Of a stretch of DNA of 64,000 bases, positions 47,226-59,686 are shown piece after piece; positions within the stretch are counted from its first letter, which is position 1, and each line of letters begins with the position of its first letter. A program made the translations under genes and the position numbers. The stretch comes from Sepiola atlantica (taxonomy: Eukaryota; Mollusca; Cephalopoda; Sepiida; Sepiolidae). The notes below the pieces were generated by a model, which was given only the letters and a program-made list of their open reading frames with translations, was not told the origin of the DNA and did no database searches. Where the stretch lies: positions 806,001 through 870,000 of the forward strand of contig CAUVYP010001208.1 in assembly GCA_963556195.1 (NCBI GenBank), read 5' to 3'.

Positions 47226-48898
47226 TTAGCGCGTTTTAAAGTTGATATCGTTTTTGTTTATAACTTCCACTACTATTCGAATTGTGCAACGAAACTTTGC
47301 AGACAGTCGCGGAGACACAGTTACTACTGAAGTGCCAAGGTTTAGAAGGTCAGCTATTGTACTGCCGGAGATATGTCGATACAAACTGAATACGCAAAAC
47401 ATCAACAAAATTTAGCGCGTTTTAAAGTTGATATCGCTTTTGTTTATAACTTCCACATTTATTCGAATTGTGCAACGAAACTTTGCAGACAGTCGCGGAG
47501 ACACATGTACTACTGAAGTACCAAGTTTCAGAAGTGCAGATCTTGTACTGCCGGAGATATTTCGATACAAACTGAATACGCAAAACATCAACATAATTTA
47601 GCGCGTTTTAAAGTTGATATCGCTTTTGTTTATAACTTCCACATTTATTCGAATTGTGCAAGGAAACTTTGCAGACAGTCTCGAATAGGCCTTGTCTACT
47701 GAAGTACCAAGTTTCAGACGTGCAGCCTTTGTACTGCCGAAGATATGTCGATACAAACTGAATACGCAAAACATCAACAAAATTTAGCGCGTTTTAAAGT
47801 TGATATCGCTTTTGTTTATAACTTCCACATTTATTCGAATTGTGCAACGATACTTTGCAGACAGTCTCGAATAAGCCTTGTCTACTGAAGTACCAAGTTT
47901 CAGAAGTGCAGCTCTTGTACTGCCGGAGATATGTCGATACAAACTGAATACGCAAAACATCAACAAAATTTAGCGCGTTTTAAAGTTGATATCGCTTTTG
48001 TGTATAACTTCCACATTTATTGGAATTGTGCAACGAAACTTTGCAGACAGTCCCGAATGGGCCTTTTCTACTGAAGTACAAAGTTTCAGAAGTGCAGCTC
48101 TTTTACTGCCGGAGATATGTCGATACAAACTGAATACACAAAACATCAGCATAATTTAGCGCGTTTTAAAGTTGATATCGCTTTTGTTTATAACTTCGAC
48201 ATTTATTCGAATTGTGCAACGAAACTTTGCAGACAGTCGCGGAGACACATTTCCTACTGAAGTACCAAGTTTCAGAAGTGCAGCTCTATTACTTCCGGAG
48301 ATATGTCGATACAAACGGAATACGCAAAACATCAATAAAATTTAGCGCGTTTTAAAGTTGATATCGCTTTTGTTTATAACTTCCACTATTATTCGAATTG
48401 TGCAACGAAACTTTGCAGACAGTCGCGGAGACACATTTTCTACTGAAGTACCAAGTTTCAGAAGTGCAGCTCTTGTACTGCCGGAGATATGTCGATACAA
48501 ACTGAATACGCAAAACATCAACAAAATTTAGCGCGTTTTAAAGTTGATATCGCTTTGTTTATAACTTCCACTACTATTCGAATTGTGCAACGAAACTTTG
48601 CAGACAGTCGCGGAGACACAGTTACTACTGAAGTGCCAAGGTTTAGATATGCAGCTATTGTACTGCCGGAGATATGTCGATACAAACTGAATACGCAAAA
48701 CATCAACATAATTTAGCGCGTTTTAAAGTTGATATCGCTTTTGTTTATAACTTCCACATTTATTCGAATTGTGCAACGAAACTTTGCAGACAGTCTCGAA
48801 TAGGCCTTGTCTACTGAAGTACCAAGTTTCAGAAGTGCAGCTCTTGTACTGCCGGAGATATGTCGATACAAACTGAATACGCAAAACATCAACAAAAT
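47226..48898. repeat. 9-mer HOR unit (1673 bp)
   Basis: Order: V with CACTACTATTCG, H with CACATGTACTAC, DK with GCCTTTG, DK with AATAAGCC, KH with TATTGGAATTG, SK-E-like with CTCTATTACTTCCGG, E, V (185 bp), DK. The V-H-DK-DK-KH run restarts at 48899. One deletion at 48528 makes the unit one base short of 9 x 186. Confidence 0.86.
48528..48712. repeat. 185-bp V monomer (CGCTTTGTTTATAAC)
   Basis: One T is missing from the CGCTTTTG tract at bases 27-30. It also has AGATATGCAGC. The deletion is unique in the window. Confidence 0.9.
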
Positions 48899-49828
48899 TT
48901 AGCGCGTTTTAAAGTTGATATCGCTTTTGTTTATAACTTCCACTACTATTCGAATTGTGCAACGAAACTTTGCAGACAGTCGCGGCGACACAGTTACTAC
49001 TGAAGTGCCAAGGTTTAGAAGTGCAGCTATTGTACTGCCGGAGATATGTCGATACAAACTGAATACGCAAAACATCAACAAAATTTAGCGCGTTTTAAAG
49101 TTGATATCGCTTTTGTTTATAACTTCCACATTTATTCGAATTGTGCAACGAAACTTTGCAGACAGTCGCGGAGACACATGTACTACTGAAGTACCAAGTT
49201 TCAGAAGTGCAGATCTTGTACTGCCGGAGATATTTCGATACAAACTGAATACGCAAAACATCAACATAATTTAGCGCGTTTTAAAGTTGATATCGCTTTT
49301 GTTTATAACTTCCACATTTATTCGAATTGTGCAACGAAACTTTGCAGACAGTCTCGAATAGGCCTTGTCTACTGAAGTACCAAGTTTCAGAAGTGCAGCC
49401 TTTGTACTGCCGAAGATATGTCGATACAAACTGAATACGCAAAACATCAACAAAATTTAGCGCGTTTTAAAGTTGATATCGCTTTTGTTTATAACTTCCA
49501 CATTAATTCGAATTGTGCAACGAGACTTTGCAGACAGTCTCGAATAAGCCTTGTCTACTGAAGTACCAAGTTTCAGAAGTGCAGCTCTTGTACTGCCGGA
49601 GATATGTCGATACAAACTGAATACGCAAAACATCAACAAAATTTAGCGCGTTTTAAAGTTGATATCGCTTTTGTGTATAACTTCCACATTTATTGGAATT
49701 GTGCAACGAAACTTTGCAGACAGTCCCGAATGGGCCTTTTCTACTGAAGTACAAAGTTTCAGAAGTGCAGCTCTTTTACTGCCGGAGATATGTCGATACA
49801 AACTGAATACGCAAAACATCAACAAAAT
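48899..49828. repeat. Partial second 9-mer unit (five monomers)
   Basis: V with CGGCGACAC, H with ATGTACTAC, DK with GCCTTTG, DK with CATTAATTCG and CAACGAGAC, KH with TATTGGAATTG. It follows 47226 in order, and the series then breaks off at a D/H-type monomer (49829). Confidence 0.85.
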
Positions 49829-50944
49829 TTAGCGCGTTTTAAAGTTGATATCGCTTTTGTTAATAACTTCCACATTTATTCGAATTGTGCAACAAAACTT
49901 TGCAGACAGTCGCGGAGACACATGTTCTACTGAAGTACGAAGTTTCAGAAGTGCAGCTTTTGTACTGCCGGAGATATGTCGATACAAACTGAATACGCAA
50001 AACATCAACAAAATTTAGCGCGTTTTAAAGTTGATATCGCTTTTGTTTATAACTTCCACATTTATTCGAATTGTGCAACGAAACTTTGCAGACAGTCGCG
50101 GAGACACATTTCCTACTGAAGTACCAAGTGTCAGAAGTGCAGCTCTTGTACTGCCGGAGATATCTCGATACAAACTGAATACGCCAAACATCAGCAAAAT
50201 TTAGCGCGTTTTAAAGTTGATATCGCTTTTGTTTATAACTTCCACATTTATTCGAATTGTGCAACGAAACTTTGCAGACAGTCTCGAATAGGCTTTTTCT
50301 ACTGAAGTACCAAGTTCCAGAAGTGCAGCTCTTGTACTGCCGGAGATATGTCGATACAAACTGAATACGCAAAACATCAACAAAATTTAGCGCGTTTTAA
50401 AGTTGATATCGCTTTTGTTTATAACTTCCACATTTATTCGAATTGTGCCACAAAACTTTGCAGACAGTCGCGGAGACACATTTCCTACTGAAGTACCAAG
50501 TGTCAGAAGTGCAGATCTTGTACTGCCGGAGATATGTCGATACAAACTGAATACGCTAAACATCAACAAAATTTAGCGCGTTTTAAAGTTGATATCGCTT
50601 TTGTTTATAACTTCCACATTTATTCGAATTTTGCTACGAAACTTTGCAGACAGTCTCGAATAGGCCTTGTCTACTGAAGTACCAAGTTTCAGAAGTGCAG
50701 CTCTTGTACTGCCGGAGATATCTCGATACAAACTGAATACGCAAAACATCAGCAAAATTTAGCGCGTTTTAAAGTTGATATCGCTTTTGTTTATAACTTC
50801 CACATTTATTCGAATTGTGCAACGAAACTTTGCAGACAGTCTCGAATGGGCGTTTTCTACTGAAGTACCAAGTTTCAGAAGTGCAGCTTTTGTACTGCCA
50901 GAGATATGTGTATACAAACTGAATACGCAAAACATCAACAAAAT
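49829..50944. repeat. Six mosaic monomers between HOR domains
   Basis: D/H (GTTAATAAC, CAACAAAAC, CACATGTTC), G with GATATCTCGATAC, cassette II with GGCTTTTTC, G with GTGCCACAAAAC and AGATCTTG, DK with TTTTGCTACG, AH with GATATGTGTATAC. Several private changes and no clear higher-order copy elsewhere in the window. Confidence 0.7.
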
Positions 50945-52060
50945 TTAGCGCGTTTGAAAGTTGATATCGCTTTTGTTTATAACTTCCACATTTATTCGAA
51001 TTGTGCAACGAAACTTTGCAGACAGTCTCGAATAGGCGTTTTCTACTGAAGTACCAAGTTTCAGAAGTGCAGCTCTGGTACTGCCGGAGATATGTCGATA
51101 CAAACTGAATACGCAAAACATCAACAAAATTTAGCGCGTTTTAAAGTTGATATCGCTTTTGTTTATAACTTCCACATTTATTCGAATTGTGCAACGAAAC
51201 TTTGCAGACAGTCCTGAATGGGCCTTTTCTACTGAAGTACTAAGTTTCAGAAGTGCAGCTCTTGTACTGCCGGAGATATGTCGATACAAACTGAATACGC
51301 AAAACATCAACAAAATTTAACGCGTTTTAAAGTTGATATCGCTTTTGTTTATAACTTCCACATTTATTCGAATTGTGCAACAAAACTTTGCAGACAGTCG
51401 CGGAGACACATTTCCTACTGAAGTACCAAGTGTCAGAAGTGCAGATCTTGTACTGCCGGAGATATGTCGATACAAACTGAATACGCAAAACATCAACAAA
51501 ATTTAGCGCGTTTTAAAGTTGATATCGCTTTTGTTTATAACTTCCACATTTATTCGAATTGTGCAACGAAACTTTGCAGACAGTCTCGAATAGGCGTTTT
51601 CTACTGAAGTACCAAGTTTCAGAAGTGCAGCTCTTGTACTGCCGGAGATAGGTCGATACAAACTGAATACGCAAAACATCAACAAAATTTAGCGCGTTTT
51701 AAAGTTGATATCGCTTTTGTTTATAACTTCCACATTTATTCGAATTGTGCAACGAAACTTTGCAGACAGTCCTGAATGGGCTTTTTCTACTGAAGTACCA
51801 AGTTTCAGAAGTGCAGCTCTTGTACTGCCGGAGATATGTCGATACCAACTGAATACGAAAAACATCAACAAAATTTAACGCGTTTTAAAGTTGATATCGC
51901 TTTTGTTTATAACTTCCACATTTATTCGAATTGTGCAACGAAACTTTGCAGACAGTCTCGAATAGGCCTTGTCTACTGAAGTACCAAGTTTCAGAAGTGC
52001 AGCTCTTGTACTGCCGGAGATATCTCGATACAAACTGAATACGCAAAACATCAGCAAAAT
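50945..52060. repeat. Six-monomer block, copy 1 of a 4092-bp-offset duplication
   Basis: Order: AY with GTTTGAAAG and CTCTGGTAC, KH with GTACTAAG, G with CAACAAAAC and AGATCTTG, AY with GATAGGTCG, KH with GGGCTTTTTC, GATACCAACTG and TACGAAAAAC, DK with GATATCTCG. All six recur at 55037-56152 with the same private changes, 22 monomers downstream. Confidence 0.9.
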
Positions 52061-55036
52061 TTAGCGCGTTTTAAAGTTGATATCGCTTTTGTTTATAACT
52101 TCCACATTTATTCGAATTGTGCAACGAAACTTTGCAGACAGTCGCGGAGACACATTTCCTACTGAAGTACCAAGTGTCAGAAGTGCAGCTCTTGTACTGC
52201 CGGAGATATGTCGATACAAACTGAATACGCAAAACATCAACAAAATTTAGCGCGTTTGAAAGTTGATATCGCTTTTGTTTATAACTTCGCCATTTATTCG
52301 AATTGTGCAACGAAACTTTGCAGACAGTCTCGAATAGGCGTTTTCTACTGAAGTACCAAGTTTCAGAAGTGCAGCTCTTGTACTGCCGGAGATATGTCGA
52401 TACAAACTGAATACGCAAAACATCAACAAAATTTAGCGCGTTTTAAAGTTGATATCGCTTTTGTTTATAACTTCCACATTTATTCGAATTGTGCAACAAA
52501 ACTTTGCAGACAGTCGCGGAGACACATTACCTACTGAAGTACCAAGTGTCAGAAGTGCAGATCTTGTACTGCCGGAGATATGTCGATACAAACTGAATAC
52601 GCAAAACATCAACAAAATTTAGCGCGTTTTAAAGTTGATATCGCTTTTGTTTATAACTTCCACATTTATTCGAATTGTGCAACGAAACTTTGCAGACAGT
52701 CTCGAATGGGCGTTTTCTACTGAAGTACCAAGTTTCAGAAGTGCAGCTTTTGTACTGCCAGAGATATCGCGATACAAACTGAATACGCAAAACATCAACA
52801 AAATTTAGCGCGTTTTAAAGTTGATATCGCTTTTGTTTATAACTTCCACATTTATTCGAATTGTGCAACGAAACTTTGCAGACCGTCGCGGAGACACATT
52901 TCCTACTGAAGTACCAAGTGTCAGAAGTGCAGCTCTTGTACTGCCGGAGATATGTCGATACAAACTGAATACGCAAAACATCAACAAAATTTAGCGCGTT
53001 TGAAAGTTGATATCGCTTTTGTTTATAACTTCCACATTTATTCGAATTGTGCAACGAAACTTTGCAGACAGTCTCGAATAGGCGTTTTCTACTGAAGTAC
53101 CAAGTTTCAGAAGTGCAGCTTTTGTACTGCCGGAGATATGTCGATACAAACTGAATACGCAAAACATCAACAAAATTTAGCGCGTTTTAAAGTTGATATC
53201 GCTTTTGTTTATAACTTCCACATTTATTCGAATTGTGCAACGAAACTTTGCAGACAGTCCTGAATGGGCCTTTTCTACTGAAGTACCAAGTTTCAGAAGT
53301 GCAGCTCTTGTACTGCCGGAGATATGTCGATACAAACTGAATACGCAAAACATCAACAAAATTTAACGCGTTTTAAAGTTGATATCGCTTTTGTTTATAA
53401 CTTCCACATTTATTCGAATTGTGCAACGAAACTTTGCAAGCAGTCTCGAATAGGCCTTGTCTACTGAAGTACCAAGTTTCAGAAGTGCAGCTCTTGTACT
53501 GCCGGAGATATCTCGATACAAACGGAATACGCAAAACATCAGCAAAATTTAGCGCGTTTTAAAGTTGATATCGCTTTTGTTTATAACTTCCACATTTATT
53601 CGAATTGTGCAACGAAACTTTGCAGACAGTCTCGAATAGGCTTTTTCTACTGAAGTACCAAGTTTCAGAAGTGCAGCTCTTGTACTGCCGGAGATATGTC
53701 GATACAAACTGAATACGCAAAACATCAACAAAATTTAGCGCGTTTTAAAGTTGATATCGCTTTTGTTTACAACTTCCACATTTATTCGAATTGTGCAACA
53801 AAACTTTGCAGACAGTCGCGGAGACACATTTCCTACTGAAGTACCAAGTGTCAGAAGTGCAGATCTTGTACTGCCGGAGATATGTCGATACAAACTGAAT
53901 ACGCAAAACATCAACAAAATTTAGCGCGTTTTAAAGTTGATATCGCTTTTGTTTATAACTTCCACATTTATTCGAATTGTGCAACAAAACTTTGCAGACA
54001 GTCTCGAATAGGCGTTTTCTACTGAAGTACCAAGTTTCAGAAGTGCAGCTCTTGTACTGCCGGAGATATGTCGATACAAACTGAATACGCAAAACATCAA
54101 CAAAATTTAGCGCATTTTAAAGTTGATATCGCTTTTGTTTATAACTTCCACATTTATTCGAATTGTGCAACGAAACTTTGCAGACAGTCCTGAATGGGCT
54201 TTTTCTACTGAAGTACCAAGTTTCAGAAGTGCAGCTCTTGTACTGCCGGAGATATGTCGATACAAACTGAATACGCAAAACATCAACAAAATTTAGCGCG
54301 TTTTAAAGTTGATATCGCTTTTGTTTATAACTTCCACATTTATTCGAATTGTGCAACGAAACTTTGCAGACAGTCTCGAATGGGTCTTTTCTACTGAGGT
54401 ACCAAGTTTCAGAAGTGCAGCTCTTGTACTGCCGGAGATATGTCGATACAAACTGAATACGCAAAACATCAACAAAATTTCGCGCGTTTCAAAGTTGATA
54501 TCGCTTTTGTTTATAACTTCCACATTTATTCGAATTGTGCAACGAAACTGTGCAGACAGTCGCGGAGACCTATGTTCTACTGAAGTACGAAGTCTCAGAA
54601 GTGCAGCTTTTGTACTGCCGGAGATATGTCGATACAAACTGAATACGCAAAACATCAACAAAATTTAACGCGTTTTAAAGTTGATATCGCTTTTGTTTAT
54701 AACTTCCACATTTATTCGAATTGTGCAACGAAACTGTGCAGACAGTCGCGGAGACCTATGTTCTACTGAAGTACCAAGTTTCAGAAGTGCAGCTTTTGTA
54801 CTGCCGGAGATATGTCGATACAAACTGAATACGCAAAACATCAACAAAATTTAACGCGTTTTAAAGTTGATATCGCTTTTGTTTATAACTTCCACATTTA
54901 TTCGAATTGTGCAACGAAACTTTGCAGACAGTCTCGAATAGGCGTTTTCTACTGAAGTACCAAGTTCTAGAAGTGCAGCTCTTTTACTGCCGGAGATATG
55001 TGTATACAAACTGAATACGCAAAACATCAACAAAAT
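52061..55036. repeat. Sixteen mosaic monomers between the two copies
   Basis: Contains AY with CTTCGCCATTT (52247), AH-G-AY (52619-53176), DK with TTTGCAAGCAG (53363), and the pair at 54293-54664. That pair is cassette II with GAATGGGTC and CTGAGGTACC, then an EHRS-type with CTGTGCAGAC, GAGACCTATG and TTTCGCGCG at its start. The pair recurs at 59315 and 62477. A second CTGTGCAGAC copy follows at 54665. Confidence 0.8.
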
Positions 55037-56152
55037 TTAGCGCGTTTGAAAGTTGATATCGCTTTTGTTTATAACTTCCACATTTATTCGAATTGTGCAA
55101 CGAAACTTTGCAGACAGTCTCGAATAGGCGTTTTCTACTGAAGTACCAAGTTTCAGAAGTGCAGCTCTGGTACTGCCGGAGATATGTCGATACAAACTGA
55201 ATACGCAAAACATCAACAAAATTTAGCGCGTTTTAAAGTTGATATCGCTTTTGTTTATAACTTCCACATTTATTCGAATTGTGCAACGAAACTTTGCAGA
55301 CAGTCCTGAATGGGCCTTTTCTACTGAAGTACTAAGTTTCAGAAGTGCAGCTCTTGTACTGCCGGAGATATGTCGATACAAACTGAATGCGCAAAACATC
55401 AACAAAATTTAACGCGTTTTAAAGTTGATATCGCTTTTGTTTATAACTTCCACATTTATTCGAATTGTGCAACAAAACTTTGCAGACAGTCGCGGAGACA
55501 CATTTCCTACTGAAGTACCAAGTGTCAGAAGTGCAGATCTTGTACTGCCGGAGATATGTCGATACAAACTGAATACGCAAAACATCAACAAAATTTAGCG
55601 CGTTTTAAAGTTGATATCGCTTTTGTTTATAACTTCCACATTTATTCGAATTGTGCAACGAAACTTTGCAGACAGTCTCGAATAGGCGTTTTCTACTGAA
55701 GTACCAAGTTTCAGAAGTGCAGCTCTTGTACTGCCGGAGATAGGTCGATACAAACTGAATACGCAAAACATCAACAAAATTTAGCGCGTTTTAAAGTTGA
55801 TATCGCTTTTGTTTATAACTTCCACATTTATTCGAATTGTGCAACGAAACTTTGCAGACAGTCCTGAATGGGCTTTTTCTACTGAAGTACCAAGTTTCAG
55901 AAGTGCAGCTCTTGTACTGCCGGAGATATGTCGATACCAACTGAATACGAAAAACATCAACAAAATTTAACGCGTTTTAAAGTTGATATCGCTTTTGTTT
56001 ATAACTTCCACATTTATTCGAATTGTGCAACGAAACTTTGCAGACAGTCTCGAATAGGCCTTGTCTACTGAAGTACCAAGTTTCAGAAGTGCAGCTCTTG
56101 TACTGCCGGAGATATCTCGATACAAACTGAATACGCAAAACATCAGCAAAAT
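55037..56152. repeat. Six-monomer block, copy 2 of a 4092-bp-offset duplication
   Basis: Matches 50945-52060 monomer for monomer, including GATAGGTCG (55595) and GATACCAACTGAATACG (55781). One private change, CTGAATGCG, lies in 55223. After 56152 the copies part: G at 52061 but a GGCTTTTTC cassette II copy at 56153. Confidence 0.9.
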
Positions 56153-56710
56153 TTAGCGCGTTTTAAAGTTGATATCGCTTTTGTTTATAACTTCCACATT
56201 TATTCGAATTGTGCAACGAAACTTTGCAGACAGTCTCGAATAGGCTTTTTCTACTGAAGTACCAAGTTTCAGAAGTGCAGCTCTTGTACTGCCGGAGATA
56301 TGTCGATACAAACTGAATACGCAAAACATCAACAAAATTTAGCGCGTTTTAAAGTTGATATCGCTTTTGTTTATAACTTCCACATTTATTCGAATTGTGC
56401 AACAAAACTTTGCAGACAGTCGCGGAGACACATTTCCTACTGAAGTACCAAGTGTCAGAAGTGCCGATCTTGTACTGCCGGAGATATGTCGATACAAACT
56501 GAATACGCAAAACATCAACAAAATTTAGCGCGTTTTAAAGTTGATATCGCTTTTGTTTATAACTTCCACATTTATTCGAATTTTGCAACGAAACTTTGCA
56601 GACAGTCTCGAATAGGCGTTTTCTACTGAAGTACCAAGTTTCAGAAGTGCAGCTCTTGTACTGCCGGAGATATGTCGATACAAACTGAATACGCAAAACA
56701 TCAACAAAAT
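56153..56710. repeat. Three monomers linking to the 16-mer (cassette II, G, AY)
   Basis: Cassette II with GGCTTTTTC, G with AGTGCCGATC, AY with TTTTGCAACG. The AGTGCCGATC and TTTTGCAACG states continue in 56897 and 57083, so these may be the worn end of a further 16-mer-like unit. Confidence 0.75.
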
Positions 56711-59686
56711 TTAGCGCGTTTTAAAGTTGATATCGCTTTTGTTTATAACTTCCACATTTATTCGAATTGTGCAACGAAACTTTGCAGACAGTCCTGAATG
56801 GGCCTTTTCTACAAAACTACCAAGTTTCAGAAGTGCAGCTCTTGTACTGCCGGAGATATGTCGATACAAACTGAATACGCAAAACATCAACAAAATTTAG
56901 CGCGTTTTAAAGTTGATATCGCTTTTGTTTATAACTTCCACATTTATTCGAATTGTGCAACAAAACTTTGCAGACAGTCGCGGAGACACATTTCCTACTG
57001 AAGTACCAAGTGTCAGAAGTGCCGATCTTGTACTGCCGAAGATATGTCGATACAAACTGAATACGCAAAACATCAACAAAATTTAGCGCGTTTTAAAGTT
57101 GATATCGCTTTTGTTTATAACTTCCACATTTATTCGAATTTTGCAACGAAACTTTGCAGACAGTCTCGAATAGGCGTTTTCTACTGAAGTACCAAGTTTC
57201 AGAAGTGCAGCTCTTGTACTGCCGGAGATATGTCGATACAAACTGAATACGCAAAACATCAACAGAATTTAGCGCGTTTTAAAGTTGATATCGCTTTTGT
57301 TTATAACTTCCACATTTATTCGAATTGTGCAACGAAACTTTGCAGACAGTCCTGAATGGGCCTTTTCTAAAGAACTACCAAGTTTCAGAAGTGCAGCTCT
57401 TGTACTGCCGGAGATATGTCGATACAAACTGAATACGCAAAACATCAACAAAATTTAGCGCGTTTTAAAGTTGATATCGCTTTTGTTTATAACTTCCACA
57501 TTTATTCGAATTGTGCAACGAAACTTTGCAGACAGTCGCGGATACACATTTTCTACTGAAGTACCAAGTTTCAGAAGTGCAGCTCTTGTACTGCCGGAGA
57601 TATGTCGATACAAACTGAATACGCAAAACATCAACTAAATTTAGCGTGTTTCAAAGTTGATATCGCTTTTGTTTATAACTTCCACATTTATTCGAATTGT
57701 GCAACGAAACTGTGCAGACAGTCGCGGAGACCTATGTTCTACTGAAGTACCAAGTTTCAGAAGTGCAGCTTTTGTACTGCCGGAGATATGTCGATACAAA
57801 CTGAATACACAAAACATCAGCAAAATTTAGCGCGTTTTAAAGTTGATATCGCTTTTGTTTATAACTTCCACATTTATTCGAATTGTGCAACGAAACTTTG
57901 CAGACAGTCTCGAATAGGCCTTGTCTACTGAAGTACCAAGTTTCAGAAGTGCAGCTCTTGTACTGCCGGAGATATCTCGATACAAACTGAATACGCAAAA
58001 CATCAGCAAAATTTAGCGCGTTTTAAAGTTGATATCGCTTTTGTTTATAACTTCCACATTTATTCGAATTGTGCAACGAAACTTTGCAGACAGTCTCGAA
58101 TAGGCTTTATCTACTGAAGTACCAAGTTTCAGAAGTGCAGCTCTTGTACTGCCGGAGATATGTCGATACAAACTGAATACGCAAAACATCAACAAAATTT
58201 AGCGCGTTTTAAAGTTGATATCGCTTTTGTTTATAACTTCCACATTTATTCGAATTGTGCAACAAAACTTTGCAGACAGTCGCGGAGACACATTTCCTAC
58301 TGAAGTACCAAGTGTCAGAAGTGCAGATCTTGTACTGCCGGAGATATGTAAATACAAACTGAATACGCAAAACATCAACAAAATTTAGCGCGTTTTAAAG
58401 TTGATATCGCTTTTGTTTATAACTTCCACATTTATTCGAATTGTGCAACGAAACTTTGCAGACAGTCTCGAATGGGCGTTTTCTACTGAAGTACCAAGTT
58501 TCAGAAGTGCAGCTTTTGTACTGCCAGAGATATCGCGATACAAACTGAATACGCAAAACATCAACAAAATTTAGCGCGTTTTAAAGTTGATATCGCTTTT
58601 GTTTATAACTTCCACATTTATTCGAATTGTGCAACGAAACTTTGCAGACAGTCGCGAAGACACATTTCCTACTGAAGTACCAAGTGTCAGAAGTGCAGCT
58701 CTTGTACTGCCGGAGATATGTCGATACAAACTGAATACGCAAAACATCAACAAAATTTAGCGCGTTTGAAAGTTGATATCGCTTTTGTTTATAACTTCGC
58801 CATTTATTCGAATTGTGCAACGAAACTTTGCAGACAGTCTCGAATAGGCGTTTTCTACTGAAGTACCAAGTTTCAGAAGTGCAGCTCTTGTACTGCCGGA
58901 GATATGTCGATACAAACTGAATACGCAAAACATCAACAAAATTTAGCGCGTTTTAAAGTTGATATCGCTTTTGTTTATAACTTCCACATTTATTCGAATT
59001 GTGCAACAAAACTTTGCAGACAGTCGCGGAGACACATTTCCTACTGAAGTACCAAGTGTCAGAAGTGCAGATCTTGTACTGCCGGAGATATGTCGATACA
59101 AACTGAATACGCAAAACATCAACAAAATTTAGCGCGTTTTAAAGTTGATATCGCTTTTGTTTATAACTTCCACATTTATTCGAATTGTGCAACAAAACTT
59201 TGCAGACAGTCTCGAATAGGCGTTTTCTACTGAAGTACCAAGTTTCAGAAGTGCAGCTCTTGTACTGCCGGAGATATGTCGATACAAACTGAATACGCAA
59301 AACATCAACAAAATTTAGCGCGTTTTAAAGTTGATATCGCTTTTGTTTATAACTTCCACATTTATTCGAATTGTGCAACGAAACTTTGCAGACAGTCTCG
59401 AATGGGTCTTTTCTACTGAGGTACCAAGTTTCAGAAGTGCAGCTCTTGTACTGCCGGAGATATGTCGATACAAACTGAATACGCAAAACATCAACAAAAT
59501 TTCGCGCGTTTCAAAGTTGATATCGCTTTTGTTTATAACTTCCACATTTATTCGAATTGTGCAACGAAACTGTGCAGACAGTCGCGGAGACCTATGTTCT
59601 ACTGAAGTACGAAGTCTCAGAAGTGCAGCTTTTGTACTGCCGGAGATATGTCGATACAAACTGAATACGCAAAACATCAACAAAAT
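56711..59686. repeat. 16-mer HOR unit (2976 bp)
   Basis: Order: KH with CTACAAAACTACC, G with GTGCCGATC, AY with TTTTGCAACG, KH with CTAAAGAACTACC, E with GGATACAC, EHRS-type (GCGTGTTTC, GACCTATG), DK, DK with GGCTTTATC, G with GATATGTAAATAC, AH, G with GCGAAGACAC, AY with CTTCGCC, G, AY, cassette II with GGGTC, EHRS-type. Each private change I checked is present in the next unit, so the two copies are nearly identical. Confidence 0.92.
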
